A DNA stretch of 64,000 bases, from contig JAIUPQ010000001.1 of the NCBI GenBank assembly GCA_020161145.1, positions 310,001 to 374,000 on the forward strand, written 5' to 3'. Every line of letters begins with the position of its first letter. The first letter of the stretch is position 1. The stretch comes from Pseudomonadota bacterium (lineage in GTDB: Bacteria > Pseudomonadota > Gammaproteobacteria > Burkholderiales > Burkholderiaceae_C). Below, piece after piece: positions 1 to 8,143 of this stretch. The translations under genes and the position numbers were made by a program. The notes beneath the pieces are model-generated. The model had not been told where the DNA came from, searched no databases, and worked only from the letters and a program-made list of their open reading frames with translations.

Positions 1-401
1 GGCGGTACGGTCACGTAGCCGTGGCGGGCGTAGAAGGCCAGTGCCCTGGTATTGACGCGGCGGGTGGACAGCCACAGCGCCGTGTAGCCCAGGGTGCGGG
101 CCTCGCCCTCCAGGTGCGCCAGCAGCGCCGCGCCCACGCCGCGCGTGCCGGGCTGGGCATACATGCGCTTGAGTTCGGCCACGTGGCCTTGCAGCGGGCG
201 CAGCGCGCCACAGCCCACCGCCTGGCCAGCGGCCGTGCGCGCCAGCGCGAAGGCGGCCCGAGGGCCGCGCACGTCATCGGCCTTGAAAGAGGCTTGGCCA
301 CCGTCGCCGGTCAGTGCCGCCAACGTGGCCGACAGCGCAGCCTGCAAGGCCAGCGCCTCGGGCTCGCCCGGGTCGGCGCGCGCGATGAGCAACGCGGTCA
401 T
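1..401 (-). CDS. GNAT family N-acetyltransferase (3' end outside window)
   Basis: About 133 codons of a small acetyltransferase that runs off the left edge. The translated minus strand shows a GNAT core: a central strand ending ELKRMYAQPGTRG, then GVGAALLAHLE, the acetyl-CoA pyrophosphate-binding Q/RxxGxG/A-type turn, then a late helix with NTRALAFYARHGY, the usual position of the catalytic or stabilising Tyr. The substrate cannot be told from sequence. The ATG at 401 overlaps the stop of the upstream acetyltransferase gene (ATGA), so the two are translationally coupled, and both follow creD. The C-terminal part of the fold is missing only because the window ends. Confidence 0.85.
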   Translation of the reverse strand, partial: MTALLIARADPGEPEALALQAALSATLAALTGDGGQASFKADDVRGPRAAFALARTAAGQAVGCGALRPLQGHVAELKRMYAQPGTRGVGAALLAHLEGEARTLGYTALWLSTRRVNTRALAFYARHGYVTVP

Positions 402-1006
402 GCGGGTGTGACCAAGGGCTTGTAGTCGGCCGCCAGCAGGCCGTAGAAGGCGGTGTCGCTGACCTCGTCGCCCACGATCCAGCGCTGGCGCAGCAGGCCC
501 TCGCGCACAAAGCCCAACTGCTCCAGCGCCCGGCAGGAGGCGAGGTTGCGCGGGTCCGCATCGGCCTCGACGCGGTTGAGCGCCAGCGGCCCGAAGGCGA
601 ACGCCAGCAGCGCGCCCACCGCCTCGCGCATATAGCCGCGCCGCCAGTGCGGGCGGGCGATGCCGTAGCCCAGCTCGGCGCGGCGGCTGGCCCGGTGTAG
701 GTGAAACAGCGAGCAGGTGCCGACGAAGCCCGCCTCGGCCTCGATGGCCAGCCGCAGGTGGATGCCCGCCGCCAGCGCGGGCGCATCGGCCTCGATCTGC
801 GCCTGGGCCTGGCGCAGATCTGTCCACGGTGGGCCGCTCCAGTAGCGCATGAACTGGGCGTCGGCGTGCATGGCAAAGAGTGCGGGCGCATCGTCGGGGT
901 GCATCGGACGCAGCCTCAGGCGGGGGGTGTGCAGGCGCACGTCGGCCAATGACGGCAGGGCGGTGTCGGTGGGCATGGCTTGCATGATGGCGCAGGCGGC
1001 GGCCAT
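398..1006 (-). CDS. RimJ/RimL-like GNAT N-acetyltransferase
   Basis: A 202-residue protein of the Acetyltransf_3 (RimJ/RimL/YdaF) type. It has the N-terminal signature LHTPRLRLRPMHPDDAPALF, a middle block with ELGYGIARPHWRRGYMREAV (acetyl-CoA loop WRRGYMREA) and the conserved NLASCRALEQLGFVREG helix near the C-terminus. Members acetylate protein N-termini, ribosomal proteins or small amines; the specific target is unknown. I chose the ATG at 1006 because it overlaps the creD stop as TGATG. In-frame ATGs at 985 and 976 are alternatives that sit closer to the first conserved block. It lies between creD and a second acetyltransferase in one tight transcription unit. Confidence 0.85.
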   Translation of the reverse strand: MAAACAIMQAMPTDTALPSLADVRLHTPRLRLRPMHPDDAPALFAMHADAQFMRYWSGPPWTDLRQAQAQIEADAPALAAGIHLRLAIEAEAGFVGTCSLFHLHRASRRAELGYGIARPHWRRGYMREAVGALLAFAFGPLALNRVEADADPRNLASCRALEQLGFVREGLLRQRWIVGDEVSDTAFYGLLAADYKPLVTPA

Positions 1007-2349
1007 CAGCCTCGCCCCAGCGCATACCAGTCCACCCGGCGCGTCACCGCCATCACCGCCGCCAGGGCTGCAAACAGCAGCACAGAGCCCAGTGCCAGCG
1101 CGGCCTGCTCCATCTTCAGCAGCGTCCACAGCAGCGCATAGAGCAGCGCGACGCCGCCGCCAAAGGCCAGGCCGGCTCGCCGGCTGCCCAGGGCGTGGCT
1201 GGCGTACCAGGCCAGCAGCAGCGCGCAGGCGCTGGCGGCCAGGGCGTAGGCGGCGTCGAACACCAGGTGCTCCGAGAGGCTGAGCAGCAGCAGAAAGAAG
1301 CTGGCCAGCGCGGCGCCCACCAGCGCGTACTGCACCGGGTGCACGCGGCGCTGGCCCAGCACCTCGACCAGCGCCACGCAGCCCAGCGTCAACACCACGA
1401 ACAGCAGCGCGTACTTGGTGGCGCGGTCCGCCAGCACATAGGGGTTGACCGGGTCGATGAAGGCCACGCCCAGCGTGTCGGCGCAGCCCTCGGGCGCGGC
1501 CTCGCCCTCGGCCAGGATGGGGCAGGCCGCATGGCCGGCGGCCACGCGCTGGGCGGCGTTGCTGGCCAGCGCGCTGACGGTCCAGGTGGCGGCAAAGCCG
1601 CGTGCATCCACCTCGCGCGTGGTGGGCAGAAAGCGGCCACCGAACGAGGGATGCGGCCAGGGCGAGCGCAGCGTCCAGTCGGTCTGCTGGGCGGCGGGCG
1701 CCAGTGCCAGGCGCTCGGTGCCGGCCAGTTGCAGGGTCACCCGGGCCTGCAGCGTCTGGTCAGCGGCCCAGGCGGTGGCGGGCAGCTGGGCATGAAAACC
1801 GCTGTCCGCGCCTGGGTGGCGGCTGCCGGGCTGCACGGCCAGCGGCTGCGCGGCCACGTGCACGGTGGCACTGCGGATGCCGCGTGGGTCGCTGACGGCC
1901 AGCGTCAGCGCAAAGGGCTCGCAGGCCACCTGGCCGTCTTTGTGCAGGGGCACGGGCGGTGGCGGGGGCGCCGCCCACTGGGCGTCCAGCACGGTGTCGG
2001 CCGTGTAGGTGTTGATCCTGAACAGCCCGCGTGTGCGCACCTCGATGGGGGCTTGCGTGGTGGCGCGCAGGGTTTGCGGCGTGTGGGTGCGCACCTGGGT
2101 GGCCTGCGCGGGGGCGGCCGGGGTGTCTTTGGTGGCGGGCACCGTCCAGGTTTCGGTGCAGGCCTGGGTCAGCAACGGACCGGTCAGTGTCTGGGCGCCG
2201 GCCAGCGCCTGGGCCACGCCCTGAGCAGCTTCCTGCTGGCGGGCGCTGCGTTCATCCACCAGCATGCCGATGCGCAGCAGCAGCAACTGCAGCAGCAGCA
2301 ACACCAGCAGCAGCGACAGGACTTTGGTGGTCAGGGGGGCGAGTTTCAT
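1006..2349 (-). CDS. creD: CreD inner membrane protein
   Basis: A 447-residue member of the CreD (CET) family, the classical target of the CreBC two-component system. It has an N-terminal membrane anchor rich in Leu (about residues 8-26), a large extracytoplasmic beta-rich domain (roughly 30-300) and a C-terminal set of about six hydrophobic helices starting at KYALLFVVLTLGCVALVEVLG. In enterobacteria and Aeromonas/Stenotrophomonas relatives CreD is linked to envelope stress and beta-lactam response. Here it lies about 3.7 kb from creBC, on the same strand, separated by a GGDEF/EAL gene and a solute-binding protein gene. Its own upstream region holds a perfect CreB tag at 2415-2430, so separate CreB control is likely. 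No strong Shine-Dalgarno precedes the ATG. Confidence 0.9.
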   Translation of the reverse strand: MKLAPLTTKVLSLLLVLLLLQLLLLRIGMLVDERSARQQEAAQGVAQALAGAQTLTGPLLTQACTETWTVPATKDTPAAPAQATQVRTHTPQTLRATTQAPIEVRTRGLFRINTYTADTVLDAQWAAPPPPPVPLHKDGQVACEPFALTLAVSDPRGIRSATVHVAAQPLAVQPGSRHPGADSGFHAQLPATAWAADQTLQARVTLQLAGTERLALAPAAQQTDWTLRSPWPHPSFGGRFLPTTREVDARGFAATWTVSALASNAAQRVAAGHAACPILAEGEAAPEGCADTLGVAFIDPVNPYVLADRATKYALLFVVLTLGCVALVEVLGQRRVHPVQYALVGAALASFFLLLLSLSEHLVFDAAYALAASACALLLAWYASHALGSRRAGLAFGGGVALLYALLWTLLKMEQAALALGSVLLFAALAAVMAVTRRVDWYALGRG

Positions 2350-2414
2350 GAGGCATGGTGGGTGACAACGATGCCGTCATGGTCGGGCGGGCCGGTGAAG
2401 CGGTGATGGGCTGG

Positions 2415-2430
2415 GTGAAGGCGGCGTGAA
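2415..2430 (-). promoter_or_regulatory. CreB binding site (cre tag) upstream of creD
   Basis: On the minus strand the sequence reads TTCAC-GCCGCC-TTCAC, a perfect match to the E. coli CreB tag TTCAC-N6-TTCAC. It ends 65 bp before the creD ATG. A third TTCAC half-site follows closer to the gene (about 2394-2398). CreB is encoded in the same window, which strengthens the assignment; actual binding is inferred. Confidence 0.75.
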
Positions 2431-2460
2431 GCCGCAAGGCGGCTCGGGGTCGCTGCGGCC

Positions 2461-3744
2461 TTACTTGCGCAGCGCCGCCTTGAGCAGGGGGCGCAGTTCA
2501 TCCACGGTCATGTCGGGACGGCTCCAGAAGTCGAACAGATGGGCTTGCAGGGCGATGCGGATCGACTCCTTCATGGTGGTGCGCGGGCTGGTGAGGCGAT
2601 GGGCGGCATCGGCCAGGCGCGGCAGGCTGGCGCTGGCGCAGGCATCCAGCTCGGTGGCATCGACATCGCGCCGCACCGGCAGCGAGCCTTTGCGGCGTGC
2701 AAATTCGAGCTGCAGGTCGCGTTCAAGCAGCAGCTTGGCCAGCAGGCGCTGGCCGGCCTGCTGGGCGCCCTGGCGCTGGCGTGGAAACCCCACCATGTCG
2801 AGCGCGACCACGAACACACCGTCGGCCTCGGGCGCCGGGGCGCAGACGTAGTCCAGCTGAGCCGACACACCGATCTGCTTGAACTCGCCCTTGGCCCAGT
2901 CGCCCATCACCTGCATGGCGGCCTTGTCGCCCACCACCAGGGCGGTGGCGGCATCCCAGGTCTTGACCGTGGCGGGGGCGGGCCGATAGGCGCGCAGTCG
3001 GCCCAGCAGGTTCAGCACGCGGATGACGCGCGGGTGATCGAACACGGCCGGGTCTTCGTTCTCATACAGGCGCCGATAGAGCTGCGGCCCCGCCGCGCCG
3101 GCCATCATGGTGGAGAACAGCAGACGCACATTCCAGGGCTGATCGCTGATCGCCAGCGGCATCACACCGGCGCGCCGGAACACGGGGGCCTGTGCCAGCA
3201 CCTGGTCCCAGCTGCGCGGCAGCGGCAGTTGCAGCCGCCGGTACAGCTTGGCGTTGTACCAGGCCCAGTTTTCGTTGTGCAGGGTCAGCGGCAGGGCCAG
3301 CACCTCCTCCTTGTGGCGCAGGATGGGCCAGATGAAGTCATACAGATAGCCAGCCCACTGATCCTGCGCCGCCATCGCATCGAGCGGGCGGATCATGCCC
3401 AGACTGCCCATGATGGCGATGTCCTCGGCGCCGGCCCACAGGGCGCCGGGCGGAAAGCCGGCGGCATAGCGCATGACGCTGTCACGCTTCATGAACTCAT
3501 AGTCCAGCGACTGCGATTCGGTCCAGACGCCGCCCCGGTTGCGAAACTGGCGCGCAATCACATCCAGGCCGGCGCGCTCGCTGGCCGAGATCCAGAAATG
3601 GGCGAAGTCCAGGCGCGGGGCCTGTGCCGCAGCGGGCGCCGATGCCGGTGCCGACACCGGCGGTGGCCCCGGCGTCTGGGCCTGGGTCGGCCAGACCCAG
3701 GCCAGACCCAGCAGCAACGCGCCGAGCGGTCGGAGTCGCTTCAT
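2461..3744 (-). CDS. Extracellular solute-binding protein (UgpB/MalE-like)
   Basis: A 427-residue periplasmic protein: signal peptide LRPLGALLLGLAWVWPTQA at the start, then a family-1 type solute-binding fold. Segments typical of sugar or glycerol-phosphate binding proteins are visible: an early FWISASERAGLDVIARQF block, PLTLHNENWAWYNAKLY in the hinge region, and AMQVMGDWAKGEF. No permease or ATPase gene is adjacent, so it is an orphan binding protein. Its ATG (3744) overlaps the stop of the upstream GGDEF/EAL gene as ATGA, so the two are co-translated. I infer it could act as the ligand sensor for that enzyme rather than in uptake. The ligand is not predictable. The gene sits inside the split cre locus. 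Confidence 0.8.
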   Translation of the reverse strand: MKRLRPLGALLLGLAWVWPTQAQTPGPPPVSAPASAPAAAQAPRLDFAHFWISASERAGLDVIARQFRNRGGVWTESQSLDYEFMKRDSVMRYAAGFPPGALWAGAEDIAIMGSLGMIRPLDAMAAQDQWAGYLYDFIWPILRHKEEVLALPLTLHNENWAWYNAKLYRRLQLPLPRSWDQVLAQAPVFRRAGVMPLAISDQPWNVRLLFSTMMAGAAGPQLYRRLYENEDPAVFDHPRVIRVLNLLGRLRAYRPAPATVKTWDAATALVVGDKAAMQVMGDWAKGEFKQIGVSAQLDYVCAPAPEADGVFVVALDMVGFPRQRQGAQQAGQRLLAKLLLERDLQLEFARRKGSLPVRRDVDATELDACASASLPRLADAAHRLTSPRTTMKESIRIALQAHLFDFWSRPDMTVDELRPLLKAALRK

Positions 3745-5837
3745 GACAGGCCTCTTTGCGATGCCGTGTGCAGCTCGGCAGCCTCGGCCAGCAGGCTCAG
3801 CAGGGCCTCGGGGCTGAGCGGCCTGGAGAAGAAGTAGCCCTGGCCGGCAATCTGCGGCCAGGGCTGGAACACCTCGCACTGCGCCGCCGTCTCTATGCCC
3901 TCGGCGATGACCTCGATGCCCAGGCCCACGGCGATGTCGATGATGCCGCGCACGATCAGCAGGGTGCCTGCGTCCTTGAGCATGGCGGACACAAAGCTCT
4001 GGTCGATCTTGATGACGCTGCAGGGAAAGCCGCGCAAATGCGTCAACGAGGCGTAGCCCGTGCCAAAGTCATCGAGCGCCACGCGCACGCCCTGGCGCAT
4101 CAGATGGCGCAAATTGCTTTCGATCAGCCCGCCGCCCTGATTGAGCAGCGCGGTCTCGACCACTTCCACATGCAGCCAATGCAGGTCCCCGGGGCCGAAC
4201 AAGGCTTGCAGGCGCTGCGGCAGGCGCTTGTCGGCCAGGGTCGATTCGGAAAAATTGATGCTCACATAGTCGGGCATCAGCCCCCGCTCGAGCCACTGTT
4301 GACGATCCCTGGCGACACCGCGCAGCATGGCGTCGCTGAGCTGGTCCAGCATGCCGTATTCCTGCAGCGTGGGCAGGAAGTGCGTCGGTGTCAGCACCTC
4401 GCCGTCTTCGGTATGCCAGCGCGCCAAGGCCTCCACGCCCACAATGCGCCGGCTGCGGATGTCATAAATGGGTTGGTAGCAAGGGCGGATGCGCCCCTGG
4501 GCCAGCGCCTCGCCCAGACGATGGCCAAGCAGGTCACGTGCCGCAGCCAGGCCCTGGTCGCATTTGTCGAAGATGCGGATATGGCCCGGCCCTTTCAGCT
4601 TGGCGGTGCGCAGGGCGAAGTCGGCGCGCTTGAGCAGCTCGTCCGCAGTGATCGGGTCGGCGGCCGAGTGCGCTGCCGCGCCAACGCAGGCACGCACCAG
4701 GAATTCCTTGCCCTCGTACTGCATGGGCTTGCTGACTGTCTCGCAGAGCCGGTTGGCCAGCACCACCAGGCCCGATAGATGGAGCTCGCCGTGTATCAGC
4801 ACCGTGAACTCGTCGCTGCCGGTGCGGAACAACGCATCCCCCCGCTTCAGCCGGGCGTGCAGACGATGGGCGATCTGGCCCAGGATGTGGTCACCGGCGG
4901 CATGGCCGAAGATGTCGTTGACGTTCTTGAAATCGTCGATATCAACCAGCAGCACGGCGTGTTCCGGCGCGATCTCGTTGGCCTGCATGGTTAGCAGTTG
5001 CTGGCGCAGCAGCAGTCGGTTGCCGACCCCGGTCAACAGGTCGTGGCTGGCCAGATGGCGCAGCTTGCTGGTGACCCGCGCGAGCTTGTCGTGGCGCAGT
5101 CGCAACTGCTCCAGCATGGGGTGGAAGATCAGCAGGTACTCGGCCAGCAGGGTCAGCAGCGTCACGACGGCCAGCAGCATGTGCACGCGCCGGAAACTCG
5201 CGCTGTTCTCCATCGCCAAGGCATTGAGCTCACCGGCGATGGCTGTGGCCTCGACCATCAGCGCCCCCTCGGCGGCCAGCTCCAGCTCGATGGGCGCCCA
5301 TACCGAAAAGCGCCACTCCACCTGATTGGGATCAAGGGCGGCGAACTTGCGCGTCTGCTCGGCTGCGGCCTCGGTCATGGCCGAGAAGCGCTGCGCCCGC
5401 TGCGTGCTGATCAAGGGCCGGATGAACGGACGCGACAGCGGGTCGTGCATGCGCGCCAGTTCGGCATCGAAGGCCAGTCTGGTGGTGCTGATGTCATCCG
5501 CCAATGCCGCCAGTTCCTGATGCGTGGCCGCCAGCCAGCGTTGGCCGCCCGGGTTCTGGTCCTGGGTGCGCAGGATCAGCTCGACGATCTGCGCCACGCG
5601 GCGCAGATTGCTGCGCTGGCTGGCGGCAATCTCGGTCAGCTTCACCGCATGACTCTGCGCGCGCTGCATGGCGTCGATGATCAGGTAGCTGCCGCAGGCG
5701 ACCAGCGCCAGAATCAGCAGCGCCAGGAAATAGCCGCGCCGCAGCCGCTGCAGCGGCATGTCCAGATCCACGCTTGGCGGCAACTCCGCTGCCGCATCAG
5801 CGCTGGCCCTGTTCCAGCGTCTATATTGGGCTGACAC
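3741..5837 (-). CDS. Membrane GGDEF/EAL cyclic-di-GMP signalling protein
   Basis: About 698 residues. Order: TM helix (about 35-57), periplasmic helical sensor region, second TM (VVTLLTLLAEYLLIF), GGDEF domain, EAL domain. The GGDEF signature reads GSDEF, so the second Gly is replaced by Ser and cyclase activity is doubtful. The EAL domain looks complete: GVEALARW, DDFGTGYAS, IKIDQSFV and AEGIET, consistent with phosphodiesterase activity. I prefer the GTG at 5837, which has GGAG five bases upstream; ATG 5759, just before the first TM, is the alternative. The frame is open to 5990, but that stretch holds a 10-bp tandem repeat and is probably leader. The stop overlaps the start of the solute-binding protein gene. 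Confidence 0.85.
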   Translation of the reverse strand: MSAQYRRWNRASADAAAELPPSVDLDMPLQRLRRGYFLALLILALVACGSYLIIDAMQRAQSHAVKLTEIAASQRSNLRRVAQIVELILRTQDQNPGGQRWLAATHQELAALADDISTTRLAFDAELARMHDPLSRPFIRPLISTQRAQRFSAMTEAAAEQTRKFAALDPNQVEWRFSVWAPIELELAAEGALMVEATAIAGELNALAMENSASFRRVHMLLAVVTLLTLLAEYLLIFHPMLEQLRLRHDKLARVTSKLRHLASHDLLTGVGNRLLLRQQLLTMQANEIAPEHAVLLVDIDDFKNVNDIFGHAAGDHILGQIAHRLHARLKRGDALFRTGSDEFTVLIHGELHLSGLVVLANRLCETVSKPMQYEGKEFLVRACVGAAAHSAADPITADELLKRADFALRTAKLKGPGHIRIFDKCDQGLAAARDLLGHRLGEALAQGRIRPCYQPIYDIRSRRIVGVEALARWHTEDGEVLTPTHFLPTLQEYGMLDQLSDAMLRGVARDRQQWLERGLMPDYVSINFSESTLADKRLPQRLQALFGPGDLHWLHVEVVETALLNQGGGLIESNLRHLMRQGVRVALDDFGTGYASLTHLRGFPCSVIKIDQSFVSAMLKDAGTLLIVRGIIDIAVGLGIEVIAEGIETAAQCEVFQPWPQIAGQGYFFSRPLSPEALLSLLAEAAELHTASQRGLS

Positions 5838-5880
5838 AATGGCTCCATGCGAACTGCCCGCCTGGGTTGGCGGCGCAGAA

Positions 5881-5920
5881 TCAAAGCACATCAAAGCACA
5901 TCGAAGCACATCGAAGCACT
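5881..5920. repeat. Four tandem copies of a 10-bp repeat
   Basis: Plus-strand units tcaaagcaca, tcaaagcaca, tcgaagcaca, tcgaagcact follow each other without spacer. They lie 44-83 bp upstream of the preferred start of the GGDEF/EAL gene and are clearly less GC-rich than the surroundings. They may be a phased protein-binding site or a slippage-prone tract. Confidence 0.8.
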
Positions 5921-6012
5921 TTAGCAAGGCTTCGCGGCACATACCCGACTGACCTAGTGTCGTGAGTTGGACGCCGCCCGTAAATAGCAAGTTACGTATG
6001 ACGCACGGGTGC

Positions 6013-6036
6013 GGAAAAAGGCCGGGTGCTCCGGAT
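6013..6036 (-). terminator. Weak possible terminator after creC
   Basis: Reading the minus strand past the creC stop there is a short stem (CCGG, 5-base loop, CCGG) followed by CCTTTTT. The stem is only 4 bp, so this is a weak call; it would separate creBC from the GGDEF/EAL gene. Confidence 0.3.
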
Positions 6037-6038
6037 CG

Positions 6039-7466
6039 CTAGAACGTCAAGGTGGCCCGCAGCCCCGGCGCAGCAGGCGTCAACGCGAGCCGGCCAACGT
6101 GCAGCGCCATCACCTGCTGCACGATGGCCAGACCCAGGCCGCTGCCGCGATCGGTTCGGCCCGGCGCGGGCAGCGAGAAAAACCGCTGGCCCAGCTGCGG
6201 CCACGCATAGTCGGGCACGCCAGGGCCGTGATCGCGCAGCGACCAGTGCACCTGTGCGCCCTCGCGCCACAGTGCCAGCTCCAGCGGGCTGCCGGGCGGC
6301 GCGAACGCCAGCGCGTTGGCCAGCAGGTTGGACAGCGCCAGCGCCAGCCGCTCGGCGTCGCCCGCGACCGTGAGCGGCTCGCGGCGCAGCCACTGCACCT
6401 GCAGATGGCGCTGGGCCAGCGTGGCGGCATGGGCGTCGAGCACGGCGTCGGTCAGTGCGGCCAGCGCCACCGGCGCCGGGGCATCCAGCGCGCGCAGGGA
6501 TTCCAGCCTGGACAGCTCCAGCAGCCGGTCGGCCAGGCCACGCAGGCGCTCGACCTGGGTCGCCACCTGGGCGGCGAAGCGCTGGCGCTCGGCTGCGGGC
6601 AGCGGGTCTTGCAGCAGCTCGGCGGCGGCGGCGATGGCGGCCAGCGGACTCTTGAGCTCGTGCGTCAGCGCGCGCATGGCCTGCTCGACCTCGGCGCGGC
6701 CCTCCAGCCGCTCGCGCATCTCGCCCACGGCCAGGGCCAGGTCGCCCAGTTCGCCAGGCAGGCGCGGCGGGGGCTCGCGGTGGCCGGCCCGGGCGCGCTC
6801 GGCGTAGTGGCGCAGTCGCCGCGTGGCGTGCACCAGCCAGGCCGTGGCGGCCAGGCCCACGGCCAGAGAGGCGGCCAGCATCCAGGCGCCGGCCTTGAGC
6901 ACCTTGGCCTCGGCGCGGGCGATGAAGGGCGCCGCCGTGGCCTGCGGCTTGGCCAGCGTGAGCACGCCCAGCAGGCGCTCGCCGTCCTGGATGGGCGCGG
7001 CCACGTACATCACGCTGGTGCGGGTGTCGTCGGGCTGGTCGCGGGTGACGCGGGCGCCGTACTCGCCACGCAGCGTGCGGGCCACGTCCAGCCAGCGCGA
7101 GTAGTCCTGCCCCACGGCGGTGGGCGTGCCGCTGTCCAGCACCACGCGGCCACTGGCGTCGGTGACGTAGACGCGGATGTCCAGCCGCTGCTTGCGCAGG
7201 CCCCAGATGGTGGCGTCCACCGGGCGCGTGGTGTAGGCCGCCACGGCCTGGGCCAGTGGCGTGCCGGCCAGCGTGCCGCCGGGCGGCATGGCGCGCAGGT
7301 CGGCGCGGGCCTGCTCGGCCAGCAGGTTGGCGCTGTCGATCAGCACATCTTCCATCACCTCACGCACGCTGGGCTTGATCTCGGTGGCGAACACCCGCAG
7401 CACGAAGTAGGCCGCAATGCCGGCGACGACGAAGAAGGCAAAGAACAGGCGCAGGCCCAGGCGCAT
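6039..7466 (-). CDS. creC: CreC sensor histidine kinase
   Basis: A 475-residue membrane kinase. An N-terminal TM (RLFFAFFVVAGIAAYFVLRVF), a periplasmic sensor region (about 27-190) and a second TM (MLAASLAVGLAATAWLV) precede the HAMP-like linker. The H-box ALTHELKSPLAA places the phospho-accepting His at 269. The N-box (LSNLLANALAFA), DHGPGVP and GSGLGLAIVQQV complete the ATPase domain. The family assignment rests on the sequence, the adjacent creB, and creD with a cre tag in the window. The signal sensed by CreC homologues is not settled. The gene starts 8 bp after the creB stop. Confidence 0.88.
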   Translation of the reverse strand: MRLGLRLFFAFFVVAGIAAYFVLRVFATEIKPSVREVMEDVLIDSANLLAEQARADLRAMPPGGTLAGTPLAQAVAAYTTRPVDATIWGLRKQRLDIRVYVTDASGRVVLDSGTPTAVGQDYSRWLDVARTLRGEYGARVTRDQPDDTRTSVMYVAAPIQDGERLLGVLTLAKPQATAAPFIARAEAKVLKAGAWMLAASLAVGLAATAWLVHATRRLRHYAERARAGHREPPPRLPGELGDLALAVGEMRERLEGRAEVEQAMRALTHELKSPLAAIAAAAELLQDPLPAAERQRFAAQVATQVERLRGLADRLLELSRLESLRALDAPAPVALAALTDAVLDAHAATLAQRHLQVQWLRREPLTVAGDAERLALALSNLLANALAFAPPGSPLELALWREGAQVHWSLRDHGPGVPDYAWPQLGQRFFSLPAPGRTDRGSGLGLAIVQQVMALHVGRLALTPAAPGLRATLTF

Positions 7467-7474
7467 GACGTGGT

Positions 7475-8143
7475 TCAGGCGGTGAGGCTGTAGCCCATGC
7501 CACGGTGGGTGACGATGGGGTCGTGGCCAGGGGTGCAGTGGCGCAGCTTGGCGCGCAAGGTCTTGATGTGGGTGTCCACGGTGCGGTCCACCGACTCGGC
7601 CTGGTGGCCCCAGGCGGCATCGAGCAGCGCATCGCGGCTGTGGATGCGCATGGGTGCGCGCAGCAGCGTGCGCAGCAGGCCGTACTCCAGCCGCGTCAGC
7701 GTCAGCCAGGTGCCCGCATAGCGGATGCGCTGGCCCGCCTCGTCCAGTTCGAAGGCGCTGGGCGCCACCGGGGGCGTGTGGGCGGCGCGGCGCAGCAGCG
7801 CGCGCACGCGGGCCACCAGCTCGCGCGGGCTGAAGGGCTTGGTCAGGTAGTCGTCCGCGCCCAGTTCCAGCCCCAGCACGCGGTCGAACTCCTCGGCCCG
7901 GGCGGTGAGCATCAGCACCGGCAGCCGGCTGCCCTGCTCGCGCAGGCGGCGCAGCAGGTCCAGCCCGCTGCCGTCGGGCAGGCCCACGTCGAAGATGGCC
8001 AGCGCGGGCGGGGTGGCGGCCAGCCGCTGCTCGGCCTCGCGCACCAGCATGGCCTGGGTGACGGCGTAGCCCTCGCGGGCCAGCGCGTAGGCGATGGTGG
8101 CGGCAATCGCGGCGTCGTCTTCGAGCAGCAGGATGGGCGTCAT
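7475..8143 (-). CDS. creB: CreB response regulator (OmpR family)
   Basis: A 222-residue regulator with a receiver domain (acidic pair E8/D9-D10, phospho-accepting D52 in FDVGLPDGSG, Thr in LTARAEEF, Lys in TKPFSPREL) and a C-terminal winged helix (LTRLEYGLLRTLL, VDTHIKTLRAKL, THRGMGYSL). It is expected to be phosphorylated by CreC and to bind TTCAC-N6-TTCAC tags, one of which precedes creD in this window. Its ATG overlaps the stop of the ABC ATPase gene as ATGA, so the ATPase, creB and creC form one operon. Confidence 0.9.
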   Translation of the reverse strand: MTPILLLEDDAAIAATIAYALAREGYAVTQAMLVREAEQRLAATPPALAIFDVGLPDGSGLDLLRRLREQGSRLPVLMLTARAEEFDRVLGLELGADDYLTKPFSPRELVARVRALLRRAAHTPPVAPSAFELDEAGQRIRYAGTWLTLTRLEYGLLRTLLRAPMRIHSRDALLDAAWGHQAESVDRTVDTHIKTLRAKLRHCTPGHDPIVTHRGMGYSLTA

